Assembly (NCBI GenBank): GCA_918797485.1
Contig: CAKKNE010000001.1
Coordinates: 3,348,001 to 3,412,000, forward strand
DNA length: 64,000 nucleotides
Reading direction: 5' to 3'
DNA from: Pelagomonas calceolata
Taxonomy: Eukaryota; Sar; Pelagophyceae; Pelagomonadales; Pelagomonadaceae
A program made the translations under genes and the position numbers. The notes beneath the pieces were generated by a model. That model made no database searches and was not told where the DNA came from. It saw nothing but the letters and a program-made list of their open reading frames with translations. Positions 46,828-56,074 of this stretch are shown here, piece by piece. Position 1 is the first letter of the stretch. Every line of letters begins with the position of its first letter.

Positions 46828-48456
46828 ATGTTCAGCGACGATAAGAGAGGAGGCACGGCCCCAACCCCAACACCGACGCACCAGGGCCTCTTCGCCCACG
46901 ACGAAAGCACGCGGCCTCGAACTCATGACACGTCCGCGTCCGACCTCGTCGACTTAAATCTCGCGCTGCGGGCCCAGTTCCACCGGAAGAAGGAGTCGTC
47001 CTTCGTCCAGCCCCACATTAGCGAGGCCTTCGACGAGTGGGCGGCCTTCAAGCCCGTCGACGAGGGGCGCGGGAGTCCGTCGAAGGCCTTTGACGAGCCG
47101 CGGGACCTGCGGAGGAAACCCTCGGGGACGAGGAAGAAGACGCCCAAGTCCGCTCCTAAATATAGAACGGAGCGTCGCACGTCGCCGGACCGACGAGCTT
47201 CGGTCAAGCCTCGCTCTGCCACAGCTAGGTCCTTTGTCGCCCACGGCAACAAAGGTCTCAGTTCCACTCCAGTGAAACGATCGACAAGCGCAAGACCCGG
47301 CTTCAGCCAACCGAAACAACGGGAGTCGCAGGCGACGCGAGCCTGGCGATCGAAATCAGCTCGAGGCGAGCGCACGAAGCAAGCCGAACAAGCGTATCGG
47401 CCTCGAGTGGCCAAGCAGCCGAAATCAGCATCTTCCGTGAGAAGGAAGCCCCCCGTCGTCCAGACGGACCGGCCGCGTTTAACATTAAGGACGCGGCGCG
47501 ACGTGGCCGACTGGGAGCGCGGCGTGTTAAGGGCGCCACAATCACCAGTCAAAGATCTGAAGGACGACCCCTATCCCACCAGGTCTCTGGTCAAAAGATC
47601 GATCTCGCGGCGCGGCGTCCCCGAGCCCCAGCGGTCCTGGAACGAGGCCGCACTTGGCACTCGTGCGGAGGCGCGGAAACAACGACCGCCATCCAGACAG
47701 AAGGGCGCGTACCCGACCCATCTCGAGACAGAGTCAACCGAGACTGACTCACCACCTCCGTCGCCCGTCAAACGGCCGGCGACGGCGTCTCGCCAACGGC
47801 GCGACGAGCAGCCGACGAGGCCGCCCTCTAGGCAGAAATTACCCAAGCGAGCTTTAGTGTTGGATGGTGTGAGTGGCCCGCCATCCCCGAAAAAGACGAA
47901 CGCTTGGAGTGATAAGGCGCCGACGCCTACTTTATACAGTGATGAAAGTGACGACGCCCCGACGTCGCCCTCGAAAAGACAGCCCAACTCCGAGGATAGA
48001 CACCACGACCCGGAAGCCGACGGGTTTACGGCCATCGACGGCCCTCGGACGCCGTGCCCCTTCAAGATCCAGGTCCAGCACGGCTGCGAAGATGCGGTTG
48101 AATTGGACGACCTTGGTCTGTCCCGCAATTACGACAGCGGCGCAAGGTCGCCGACGAGTCGACCGCAGTCGGCGCGACATCGGTCTCCCAAGGCCTCCTG
48201 GACCCAGCCGCCTCGACAATCGTTCATGCAGCCGCGCCGGGTGGTCCGCTCGGGAAGTTCGCCGGAAATGGTCGCTGCTCTATTGGAGAGAACGGTCATC
48301 GAGGAGGTGAACGACGCGGAGTTGCAATCGATATCAGATGACGAGGACATCCTCGAGGTGGCGTCGGGGACGACGGACGACGACGACGACCCGCACCTGG
48401 AGACGAACCTCGGCGAGGAATTTCTCTCATTATTCGCGGGGACGCCCGCGGGCTAG
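46828..48456 (+). CDS. Basic, disordered Ser/Pro/Arg-rich hypothetical protein
   Basis: A 542-residue protein with no recognised domain. A short conserved-looking N-terminal helix (LVDLNLALRAQFHRKKE) and an acidic C-terminal helix (EEFLSLFAGTPAG) flank about 430 residues of Lys/Arg/Ser/Pro with many S-P-x-K/R sites (for example SPVKRPATASRQRRDEQPTR). The composition suits a microtubule- or chromatin-binding protein regulated by CDK-type kinases; this is inference. It converges with the DJ-1 gene, stops 18 bp apart. Confidence 0.65.
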   Translation: MFSDDKRGGTAPTPTPTHQGLFAHDESTRPRTHDTSASDLVDLNLALRAQFHRKKESSFVQPHISEAFDEWAAFKPVDEGRGSPSKAFDEPRDLRRKPSGTRKKTPKSAPKYRTERRTSPDRRASVKPRSATARSFVAHGNKGLSSTPVKRSTSARPGFSQPKQRESQATRAWRSKSARGERTKQAEQAYRPRVAKQPKSASSVRRKPPVVQTDRPRLTLRTRRDVADWERGVLRAPQSPVKDLKDDPYPTRSLVKRSISRRGVPEPQRSWNEAALGTRAEARKQRPPSRQKGAYPTHLETESTETDSPPPSPVKRPATASRQRRDEQPTRPPSRQKLPKRALVLDGVSGPPSPKKTNAWSDKAPTPTLYSDESDDAPTSPSKRQPNSEDRHHDPEADGFTAIDGPRTPCPFKIQVQHGCEDAVELDDLGLSRNYDSGARSPTSRPQSARHRSPKASWTQPPRQSFMQPRRVVRSGSSPEMVAALLERTVIEEVNDAELQSISDDEDILEVASGTTDDDDDPHLETNLGEEFLSLFAGTPAG

Positions 48457-48474
48457 TAAGAACAATACATGTGC

Positions 48475-49338
48475 TTAGGTCGCGTACTTCTCCAGCGCTC
48501 TATCGACGCGCGAGGAGACCTCCTCCTCCAGTCTCCACTCGAAGGGCCGCTTCGGGGGCAGCGTTGCGGGTTGCGTGACCATGGGTCCCGCGACTTCCAA
48601 CGCCTTGGCCCGTCCGAAGATCGCCTCGACGCAGCAGAGCGACCATTCTAAGGCGGTGCCGGGACCCCTACTGGTAATAATATTCGCGTCCCAGACGACC
48701 CGACCCTCCGTGTAAGGCTGCGTCTCCTCCAGACTTCCGCCGATCTCGTCGATGAACGCGGGATGAGACGTCGCGGCGACGCCTTCCAGGAAGCCCTTCG
48801 GCTCGCCCAAGACGGCTGGCGTCGCGCAAATCATGGCTAGCGGCCTCATGGCCCGCCAGTGCTTCTCGAGCGCGGGATGCAATCGGACGCTATCGCGGAT
48901 ACGTTCGGCGCCCGGCATGCCGCCTGGGATCTGTGTGGACATCAACCAGTGAGTTCGGTTACGGGGATGACGTCGCGTCGATGGCGTGGGGCGCGCGAGA
49001 TTTGAATTCCACACAGGCTCGACCGCGATCAGGTCCCAGCCCTCCTTGCCCCCTTGGCGGCCCGTCACCGCCTTGATATTGCAGTCAGCCTCGATCTTCA
49101 CGCCTCGGCTGCAAACGACGCGGTCTTCCTCCTCGACGCTCGCGAGCACGACCTCCGCGCCGGCCCGGCGCAAAACGTCGACGACGGTCACGACCTCGAT
49201 CTCCTCCGTGCCGTCGGCGATCGGTACTAGGACGCGTTTCGCCTTCGTGCCGGCCGCTGGCTTCGTGCCGGTCGCTGGCTGAGCCGACAACGCGGCGGCG
49301 ACGGCTAGCGCGGCGAGACACAGCGCTGCAAGTCGCAT
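48475..49338 (-). CDS. DJ-1/PfpI-family protein with N-terminal signal peptide, two exons
   Basis: Exons 49024-49338 and 48475-48930, 256 residues. MRLAALCLAALAVAAALSAQ is a signal peptide. Core: KRVLVPIADGTEEIEVVTVV (strand 1 and conserved Glu), RVVCSRGVKIEADCNI, GWDLIA|IPGGMPGAERIRDS and LAMICATPAVLG with the nucleophile-elbow Cys, then TSRGPGTALEWSLCCVEA. DJ-1 members act as glyoxalase/deglycase-type or redox-protective proteins. The exon junction falls inside the family's invariant PGG loop: retaining the intron inserts about 30 residues, while splicing restores DLIAIPGGMPGAE exactly. That is strong evidence for the intron even though its length is a multiple of three. Confidence 0.82.
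   Translation of the reverse strand: MRLAALCLAALAVAAALSAQPATGTKPAAGTKAKRVLVPIADGTEEIEVVTVVDVLRRAGAEVVLASVEEEDRVVCSRGVKIEADCNIKAVTGRQGGKEGWDLIAVEPVWNSNLARPTPSTRRHPRNRTHWLMSTQIPGGMPGAERIRDSVRLHPALEKHWRAMRPLAMICATPAVLGEPKGFLEGVAATSHPAFIDEIGGSLEETQPYTEGRVVWDANIITSRGPGTALEWSLCCVEAIFGRAKALEVAGPMVTQPATLPPKRPFEWRLEEEVSSRVDRALEKYAT
48931..49023 (-). mobile_element. Introner-like intron 3 (DJ-1)
   Basis: 93-nt intron. Donor GTCGAGC, then a perfect 9-bp terminal inverted repeat CTGTGTGGA ... TCCACACAG that extends imperfectly to about 17 bp (GAATTCAA.. against ..GGTTGATG). The core CCACGCCATCGACGCGACG is shared with the intron in the 56-kb gene. Confidence 0.72.
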
Positions 49339-49657
49339 CTCCAAAGTGCTACCAGGATTGAGCCGACGACGAGGTGCAAATTTCGATGCGCTATACAGCA
49401 GTAGCGTTAAACGCGTCTGCTGCGCAGCAATACCACGCGTGGTGCGCGTGCGCGCAGCCGATGGCCTCACAAGAGAGTTTGAGCTGCTGGAGAGAGCAAG
49501 GCGATGTGTTGGCTTTAGAGGCCGCTCATGCGCGCATTCGTCACCGTCCGATCAATCAGACCTGTGCTTGAGACCACTGCGGCCTCTATCAGTCGGGTAA
49601 CCTATCGTCTGCGCTGCGTCGCGACGCGCCGCGGGAAGGCTGCAGGCTGGCAGCACG
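49339..49657. other. Divergent intergenic stretch, no gene seen
   Basis: Between DJ-1 and the methyltransferase-dioxygenase gene; no GCTAG palindrome or GGGCAGCC motif. Confidence 0.4.
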
Positions 49658-51286
49658 ATGGGCCGCAAAACCCACCGCCGCTCCCAGCAGGAGATCGATG
49701 CTATTAGAAGGGAACGCGCCCAGCGCAAGACGCAAGACGTGGAAGTGCAGATGGGCGCGATGACGTTGGAATTTAACGACAACTTGCGACTCACGGTCGA
49801 GGAGGACTGGCACTGCGAACAGGGAGACGCGATCGCGGGCCTCCAGTGGGCCGGCGGGGTGCGGTTGGCGCGCTTCTTTGACGATAGGAGCGTCTTTGGT
49901 CAGGACTACTGGCGAGATAAGGTTGTATTGGAGCTCGGAGCGGGCCAGGGCCTCACGAGTTGTGTGCTCGCGACGCTGGGGTGTAAACGCGTCGTCTGTA
50001 GCGATGCTGATGTTACACATGCGCGGCAGACGGTCGCGCGCAACGCCGACGTGTTGGAAGCCAAGCCCGACGTTCTTGCGTACAGCTGGGGCGTCGGAGA
50101 ACCACCAATTAAGGCTGATGTAATAGTGTGCGGCGACTGCCTCTACAACAGGGACCACGCCCATTTACTGGTGCGAGGTTTGTTAGATTGCGCTTCTTCA
50201 TCAACATCTATCTACTTATGTGGCGCCGTGGGCGAGGACGCGTATCAAGCTTTTCTGGCCGAGGCGCCTCGTTATTTTGATGTCGAGTTGTTGGACGGGT
50301 CGGCGCGGACTGGTACAAATGTGAATACGTGGCAGAAGCGCGACTTGTTGCGCCTCACGAAACGCAGTGGCCCTGCGTTACAAGCGATCCAACCGGGCCG
50401 CAAGGATAAAGTAGAAGGTGACGACGCGGCTCTTTTCGACGATGTTTCTGATGGTGACACTCTCATCACATCAGAAGACTTCACGGAGCGAGCCCGAACG
50501 CTCGTAGACCCATATCCTGATCACAGGAGCGTGTTCGTCGTCGACGGCGTCCTTTCTGAAGATGCTTGTAAACAACTGATCGCATCATCATGCACCCGAG
50601 ACTCCTTCTGGGCCGGCGACGAGCCTCACGAGGACGCGCGGCCGTTCCGCGACGCGGACACGTGCGAGGTTTCGTGTCCGAAGCTGGCGGCTCGGATCTA
50701 CGAGCGCATCGCGCCCTATCTATCAGAGACACCGATCGCCATTCCTTCGACAGAACATTTGGAGGTTAGAGGAGAGTGGCGGCCGTGTTCTTTGAACGAG
50801 GACTTTTTGTTCGGCAACTACCCGGCAAAAGGAGGCTTCGCGCCGCACTCCGACGGCGCCACAGCTAAAGGCTTGAATTTGCGATCTTTTTATTCGGTTA
50901 TTATCTACCTGAACACGCCGTCTGAAGGCGGCGGCACGCGCTTTTATAAGAAGTCGGCCACTGATGTGGTCCTAGAAGATAAGAGGTGGACGGGCCGCAA
51001 GGACCTCGCGGTCTTCGAGGTCCAACCTTTGATGGGAAGGGCTCTGGTGTTCGACCAGCGTTTAGTACATGAGGGCATACCACCTATTGGTGATAGGAAG
51101 CACATCATCCGCACGGACGTCATGTTTCAGAGAATTGAGCCCTTGTTTGTTGAATACGCAAACGAGTACGCGGACTACGAACGGGCCGTCGATTTGTCGG
51201 AGCGAGGAAAACACGCGGACGCGATATCACTATTCCGGAAAGTCTCACGACATGCCCCGGAGCTAGCAGCTGAATTAGGTATTTAA
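49658..51286 (+). CDS. Fusion of a METTL21-type methyltransferase and a 2-oxoglutarate/Fe(II) dioxygenase
   Basis: A 542-residue protein. Residues about 30-235 are a Methyltransf_16-like domain: WAGGVRLARFF, VVLELGAGQGLTSCVLATLG (SAM motif I), VVCSDAD, and VIVCGDCLYNRDH in place of the family's D-x-x-Y region. Residues about 285-505 are a prolyl-4-hydroxylase-like fold: FVVDGVLSEDACKQLIASS, FAPHSDGATAK (iron His and Asp), FYSVIIYLNTPSEGGGTRFY, ALVFDQRLVHEG (distal His) and KHIIRTDVMF (2-OG-binding Arg). A short TPR-like tail ends it. Both active sites look complete. One protein could methylate and hydroxylate the same target, an inference. It converges with BBS1; the stops are one base apart. 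Confidence 0.78.
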   Translation: MGRKTHRRSQQEIDAIRRERAQRKTQDVEVQMGAMTLEFNDNLRLTVEEDWHCEQGDAIAGLQWAGGVRLARFFDDRSVFGQDYWRDKVVLELGAGQGLTSCVLATLGCKRVVCSDADVTHARQTVARNADVLEAKPDVLAYSWGVGEPPIKADVIVCGDCLYNRDHAHLLVRGLLDCASSSTSIYLCGAVGEDAYQAFLAEAPRYFDVELLDGSARTGTNVNTWQKRDLLRLTKRSGPALQAIQPGRKDKVEGDDAALFDDVSDGDTLITSEDFTERARTLVDPYPDHRSVFVVDGVLSEDACKQLIASSCTRDSFWAGDEPHEDARPFRDADTCEVSCPKLAARIYERIAPYLSETPIAIPSTEHLEVRGEWRPCSLNEDFLFGNYPAKGGFAPHSDGATAKGLNLRSFYSVIIYLNTPSEGGGTRFYKKSATDVVLEDKRWTGRKDLAVFEVQPLMGRALVFDQRLVHEGIPPIGDRKHIIRTDVMFQRIEPLFVEYANEYADYERAVDLSERGKHADAISLFRKVSRHAPELAAELGI

Positions 51287-51287
51287 G

Positions 51288-53180
51288 TTATAACAGGCTA
51301 GATTGCGGCATCGTCACGCGGCTCATGACTAGTGCGGAAAAGTTCACGTCAGATTCCAGTCTATCGGTCTCCCGCAACACGTCTTCCAATTGTGACGGCA
51401 GGACCTGGATCTCTATTTCTTGATCGACGGCCGATGTATCCAGGCACTCCAGCTCGAAGATGCACTTGAGAGGTATGCCCGGAACGAGCGCCCCGATCTG
51501 GATGAGCGGCTTCGGCGACTTGTACTTCTCCGGATTGTAACTCAACAATATCGGTATTTGGAGTAAGGATTCGTCCCCGAGATTCGCCACCTCGACCTCG
51601 AGGTGGAAGAACGGCCCGAGACCCTTGACGACCGCCCTTAGATCGACCAGCACCTTGTCCTCCTCCTCCTCCTTGGTATCCTCCTCCTTCGGTGGCACGG
51701 AAGCGCCGGCGATCTCGCCCCTTTGCAACAACTCCAGGTAGGCCTTTGCTGTTGTTACTTGTAAGTTGACGGTCTCCTGTTGAAACCGCCGGTGCATCTC
51801 GGGGGCCATTTCTCGTTCCCTTTCCGTTTGATCTAAGTAGAGTTTCGTCTTCTTCGGGATATCCAGCGGAATGTCCTGCTCCGGTGGGGGGCCGCCGCCA
51901 TAGGTCGCTGTTGCTAACTCATGTCTCCGAGGTAACATCTTCACGATCAAACCACCTGCTTTCGTGACGAGGCATAACGTATTGACTTCCCTAGAGTACG
52001 GACCGCACGCTAACGCTGCTATGCGTTCCCCTACCCGCAAGACGTCCACTAAATCCTTCCCGCGATACATGCGGACGTCGCCGTTCGTCAGAGCCGCTAG
52101 TATGAGTATCGCTTCTCTTTGCCCTTTGAGGTCCAAGCGTTCTAAATTTGTGATCGGTTCCTGCGTGGACATCGACTCTCAGGTGCCATCGACGCGAGGT
52201 TGATTTCCACACTGATAAAGTGCGGGCGTGTGGAGCGTGAACTGCTTTCTAGCTTTCGCGGCGAAGCACCGTATGCTCGAATCGGCGGTCGCCACGTAGA
52301 CGCACTTGTCGCCCGGCGCGACGCCGACGACGGCCGTCTCCAATTCAATATGCGGCCTTCTTATGACAACTGAACCTTTGTGCTCCCCGGAAGTCAGCGT
52401 GTAGACGCGGTCGTCGCGGCAGGCGACATAAGCCCGCCAGTCCACGTCGAAGACGCCGGCCGTCTTGATGGCCACCGGAGCGCTCGGAAGGCGGACCCTC
52501 GCTGTTATATTAGTGCAGGTCGGGTCCAAGACCAAGCACAGCTTCGCCTCCGTGCCGATCACCAACAGGCCTTGCGCGTCGGGCTCGTCCAGCGACTTCT
52601 TTACGGACGACAGGCACGTGACGACGTCCTGCGTCGAGAAGGGGATGGACCTACATCTTTCCACATGGTCCTCGAGCTGCTCGCCCTCCATGGGCAGGCA
52701 GGCCAAGGATCGAGGAGACAGGCGCGCGCCGCCGTCGTGCAAGGATCTCAACAATGAACGCGTCGCCGCCGCGTCGCTGTCCTGGCGCCAGACGTCGATT
52801 TCCTTCTTGTCTATGTCTATTTGTGGTGTAGTGAAGCGCACGAACGGTCGCAAACTTCTGTAAACATAAACGTGCGGACCCGCCGCCACGGCGACGGCCG
52901 GCACGCGTGGCAAGCGGTCGTCGGCGTAGAAGCTCGTCACGGCGCAGGGCTCGCCCTGCGACGCGATCGGGTGCTCGCTGCGCTGTCTTACACCTGAAAA
53001 CACCCTCAATTTGCCCGTGGCGTCGGCGACGACCAATGACCCTTCGCCCTTGCCGTCGACGTCGGCCAGGCAGAGGCCTTCGTTGCCCGTCTTTAAAGAG
53101 GCCAATTTATCAAAATGGGCCTGTAGCCATGGGGATTTATACGCGCCCTCGCCGGGCGTGGGCTTGGCGTAGGTGGCCAT
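51288..53180 (-). CDS. BBS1: Bardet-Biedl syndrome 1 protein (BBSome subunit), two exons
   Basis: Exons 52224-53180 and 51288-52160, 609 residues, close to the 593 of human BBS1. I start at the ATG at 53180 because homology begins with WLQAHFDKLASL. Colinear blocks: VAAGPHVYVYRSLRPFVRFT, VVTCLSSVKKSL, LVIGTEAKLCLVLDPTCTNI, VDWRAYVACRDDRVY, then after the intron LAALTNGDVRMYRGKDLVDV, SREVNTLCLVTKAGGLIVKM, KTKLYLDQTEREREMAPEMH and the C-terminal GAE-like part. BBS1 is a beta-propeller subunit of the BBSome, which moves membrane proteins into and out of cilia. The only in-frame junction found uses a GC donor. Confidence 0.9.
52161..52223 (-). mobile_element. Introner-like intron 4 (BBS1), probable GC-AG
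   Basis: 63-nt intron. The element starts CAGTGTGGAAATCAACC and ends GATGTCCACGCAG. Both GT sites at its 5' end break the frame; a GC 9 bases upstream keeps it and falls where the donor lies in the other copies. The internal core CGCGTCGATGG is in the opposite orientation to introns 3 and 5. Confidence 0.6.
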
Positions 53181-53242
53181 ATGGCTGCTGCCAGCGGCTG
53201 GCGCTTTATGCCTTGTGCATGTTGGGCTGCTGTTCGTGGCGC

Positions 53243-53303
53243 GGGCAGCCGGTGGCGTCGAACTCGTGGCTTGCGGTGCGAGGTTCCGAAGCTCGGGCAG
53301 CCC
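53243..53303 (+). promoter_or_regulatory. GGGCAGCC motifs upstream of BBS1
   Basis: GGGCAGCC at 53243 and GGGCAGCCC at 53295, 63-123 bp upstream of the ATG at 53180. Confidence 0.35.
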
Positions 53304-53309
53304 GGCTAT

Positions 53310-53349
53310 ACTCGTTTGCGGCACGGGTGGGACTCGTTTGCGGCACGGG
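53310..53349. repeat. Tandem repeat, two 18-bp copies
   Basis: ACTCGTTTGCGGCACGGG at 53310 and 53332, a 22-bp period, between the BBS1 and small membrane-protein starts. Confidence 0.75.
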
Positions 53350-53360
53350 CGCGCGGAGCG

Positions 53361-53393
53361 AAAAATGACGGGTTTTGTGGGAAACCCGTTTTT
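53361..53393 (+). terminator. Strong hairpin with T-run (terminator-like)
   Basis: Arms ACGGGTTT and AAACCCGT around TGTGGG, extended by A5 on the left and T5 on the right. It looks like an intrinsic terminator but sits 38 bp upstream of a protein-coding start in a eukaryote, so its role is unclear. Confidence 0.35.
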
Positions 53394-53430
53394 ACCAGAT
53401 TAAAAATTTTTGTGCGGCGGCCAGTCGGCT

Positions 53431-54166
53431 ATGCTCCTACGTTTCGCGGTGCTCGTCGGCGGCACGCACAAAGCGCGTATTATTGCCATTCTTCTGGTCT
53501 TGCACTTTGGGCTCGCTGCACTCAACCATTTTATAGAGATAGGAGAAATTGAGCGTGACCGTCAAAGCCTAGAAGCTCAATTTCCAGACCTTGGAGTTGC
53601 CTGTTACGACTATATTCCCTGGCTAATTGCGTTGTCCGTAACGATTTTTTTTGCCATCGGCGAAACGTTCGGTGTCGGCTTCTTGTGGTATTTGCCGGAG
53701 GTAGTTCGGGACGACGATCCAAGGAGATTCCGTGGATTTAAATACATACTGAGGATATTTGCTGTGGCGATCATCATCGGTGAAGGCAGAAATTTGGCCG
53801 GCGTTCGCTGTCACTTTTTGGCCCTCCGTGGCCGACTCCTCGATAAAGTGGGCATAGCTGACAGTCCCAGGCTCCGGTACTGGCTCTCGTAAATTAAGCA
53901 TGGTCGCCGCGCCCGTCAAGGTGGTCTTCAACTATTTCCTCAGTGTAGCCCTGGGCCAAATGTCGGTCGTCGTGGCCCGGGACTGGCACAAGGGGTCGGG
54001 CGGACTACTCGTCGTCAGCTTCCTGACGTCGGTGGCTATTGGGATGGCGCTCGAGCTCGGCCGGCTGCTCCTCAATCACGTGTGTTGCAAGTGCTGCCCC
54101 TGCCACGACGACGAGGCGATATCCGACGCCCCGGCCGGCCAATGCGCTGACGCCGCCCAGGCCTAA
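53431..54166 (+). CDS. Small multi-spanning membrane protein, probably two exons
   Basis: Two adjacent frames, 53410-53892 and 53900-54166, can be read as one gene with exons 53431-53779 and 53871-54166 (214 residues) joined in frame across a 91-nt intron (donor GTGAAG, acceptor GTCCCAG). Membrane segments: IIAILLVLHFGLAALNHFI, IPWLIALSVTIFFAIGETFG, YILRIFAVAIIIG, then VFNYFLSVALGQMSVVVA and LLVVSFLTSVAIGMALELG, and a Cys cluster CCKCCPC. Family not recognised. Exon 1 is clearly AT-richer than its neighbours, which may mean recent origin or transfer. The split could instead be two tiny genes. Confidence 0.45.
53780..53870 (+). other. Predicted 91-nt intron in the small membrane-protein gene
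   Basis: GTGAAG...CCCAG. Phase-compatible (1 nt + 2 nt). It lacks the introner ends. Confidence 0.4.
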
Positions 54167-54177
54167 GACTAACACAC

Positions 54178-55875
54178 CTATCCATTACTCCACCGCAGGG
54201 CGTGTGCTGCCGCAGCCGTGTAGGCGAGGTACTCGGGCACGCCCGCGTACTTGAGGCCGTCGTACACCTCCGTCGACGCGCACCGCGCCCGGGCGACGGC
54301 CGCCATGAGCGCCTGGTACGTGCTCGTGTTCGGCCTGACGCGCATGTGGCGCATGCGGTTGAAGACCTGGACCGCGCGCCGCCAGCCGCCGCCCGCCGCC
54401 GCCGCCTCGAGGGCGCAGTTGTAGAGCTCGACCGGCACGAGGCCGTCCGTTCCGGCGCGCTGCGCGGCCTGGGCCTCGATCTCTTCCAGTAACACTAAAG
54501 CAACGCGCCCTTCCTCACCGATCTTCACCGCTCGCAATAAAACGCGCCACGTCCGCGCGTCCGGTACAATGCCCTTGGCGACCATGAGGCGGTAGGCCTG
54601 GACGGCCTTGCGCCAGTCGCCGCGCGTCGAGCAGTCCACGAGGAAGCGGTAGAAGCGGTCCGCATACATAGATTCGGATGCCCTGGTCACGACGATGCCT
54701 TTGAGTTCGGAGAGCTCCGGCGGCGGGCCCCTAACTCTAGCCTGCGCCGCCGCGGGCGCACGCTTCTTGGGTTTTGGTCGTTTGACCGGCGACTTTGCTT
54801 TGGGCGACTTGAACGGCTCCGCGGGCGTCTTTAAAACATCAGCGACGAGCGCGCGCGCCTCGTCCACCCTACCGCCCGGTTTAAAACGGGGCGGCGACTG
54901 CGGCGCGTCTTCCACGACCTCGGCCTCCGCCCCCAGGTAGGCGCGCCGCGTGCGCATGTAGTTAGAGATGCCCGCGTCCGAGGGCTCGTCGAGCGCCGAT
55001 TGTATGACTTGCTTCTTCACCGACTTTCTCCTTGGTTTCGGGTCCGCGCCGTCATCAACCAAAGCCGCCTCCGTGGCCTCATGCATTTCTTGAGCCTTGA
55101 GGCGGAGGTCGCGCCTCAGTTCATTCAACTCGTCGCCGCCCGCGCGCTTTCTGAGGGTTGCGGCGCGATTCGCATCCGTCTTTTCTGTTTCATCGACGCG
55201 CTTTTTAGCTTCAATCTTGAGCTCTGTCAGACGCCCGAGGTGCGGGTCGACGCGCGCCGCGAGCTCCGCGGACCTTCTACGCAGCGCCTCGAGGTGCTCC
55301 ATGGCCTGGATTCCCGTGCAGGCGTTCACCTCGCGCCGCAACCTTCTAAGTCCAACAATGAGCTCGTCCCCATCACCTCCACTTGAAGACGCGTCGCCCT
55401 TCGGACCCAATCCTAAACCGCCCTCGTGCGCCGGCTTTCGTACTGAATCCTCGAAGCTATCCAAATTCGCGACGACGGCGGCGCGCCACGGGCCCGCCTC
55501 GACCGTGTGTTGTGATCTCTTGGCGTGGCCCTGGGTCGCCGCCGCGTCTCGCGCCTTGTCCAGATGCTGCAGGAAAGGCCTTTGCTTGAACACCGCCTGG
55601 CACCTTGCCTCGGCGAGTCGATGCTCGGCCTTGTGAATGGCATGTTTTACGTCGTGGTGCGCCGCCTCCCGCAAAAAATCCGCCGTCGCTTTCTCGGTCC
55701 GCTCCTTTACTTCATACTTGGCGTCGGCGTAGTTCTCCCTTGCAAGTACTGCGCGGCTGTACCTCTTTGCCCGCTGGGTCGAGGTTTGGTATGATTCAAT
55801 AATCTCGTCGTCGGCCTTCGCTATTGCCTCCGTGATCTCGCGCAGGGTCTTGTACTTCTCGGGGATGTCGGGCAT
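54178..55875 (-). CDS. Pentatricopeptide-repeat (PPR) protein with N-terminal coiled coil
   Basis: 565 residues from the ATG at 55875 (MPDIPEKYKTLREITEAIAK); the frame runs further upstream without domain-like content. Residues 5-300 are charged coiled coil. A Pro/Lys linker leads to a C-terminal run of PPR-like helices from about 430: RFYRFLVDCSTRGDWRKAVQ, MVAKGIVPDARTWRVLLRAV, ELYNCALEAAAAGGGWRRAV and MRHMRVRPNTSTYQALMAAV. PPR proteins usually bind organellar RNA. No transit peptide is obvious, so compartment is open. GGGGCAGCCC lies 16 bp upstream. Confidence 0.75.
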   Translation of the reverse strand: MPDIPEKYKTLREITEAIAKADDEIIESYQTSTQRAKRYSRAVLARENYADAKYEVKERTEKATADFLREAAHHDVKHAIHKAEHRLAEARCQAVFKQRPFLQHLDKARDAAATQGHAKRSQHTVEAGPWRAAVVANLDSFEDSVRKPAHEGGLGLGPKGDASSSGGDGDELIVGLRRLRREVNACTGIQAMEHLEALRRRSAELAARVDPHLGRLTELKIEAKKRVDETEKTDANRAATLRKRAGGDELNELRRDLRLKAQEMHEATEAALVDDGADPKPRRKSVKKQVIQSALDEPSDAGISNYMRTRRAYLGAEAEVVEDAPQSPPRFKPGGRVDEARALVADVLKTPAEPFKSPKAKSPVKRPKPKKRAPAAAQARVRGPPPELSELKGIVVTRASESMYADRFYRFLVDCSTRGDWRKAVQAYRLMVAKGIVPDARTWRVLLRAVKIGEEGRVALVLLEEIEAQAAQRAGTDGLVPVELYNCALEAAAAGGGWRRAVQVFNRMRHMRVRPNTSTYQALMAAVARARCASTEVYDGLKYAGVPEYLAYTAAAAHALRWSNG

Positions 55876-55890
55876 GCTATCGCATTGTTT

Positions 55891-55955
55891 GGGGCAGCCC
55901 TTGCTTAAGTGCTCGTCCGTCGCCTCGTGCGGCTGGCAAGCTTGCTGGGGCAGCC
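55891..55955 (+). promoter_or_regulatory. GGGGCAGCC motif pair upstream of the PPR gene
   Basis: Copies at 55891 and 55947, 16 and 72 bp upstream of the ATG at 55875. Confidence 0.4.
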
Positions 55956-56051
55956 TTCGACGATCGCTGCGGTTGTCTGGCACTGTCCTCGTCGTCTGGG
56001 CGCCTGCGTAGGCGTCGGACTGCACCTTAGCTCGGCCGAGCGTTGGGCGTA

Positions 56052-56074
56052 GCTAGCGGCCGTAAGGTACTAGC
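56052..56074 (-). repeat. GCTAG near-palindromic repeat, copy 9
   Basis: GCTAGCGGCC then GTAAGGTACTAGC; between divergent starts at 55875 and 56299 (177 and 225 bp). Confidence 0.6.

Noticed and set aside
53623-53931. 102-residue minus-strand frame over the small membrane gene
   Set aside because: No signal or domain; the plus strand gives clear membrane helices and a consistent splice.
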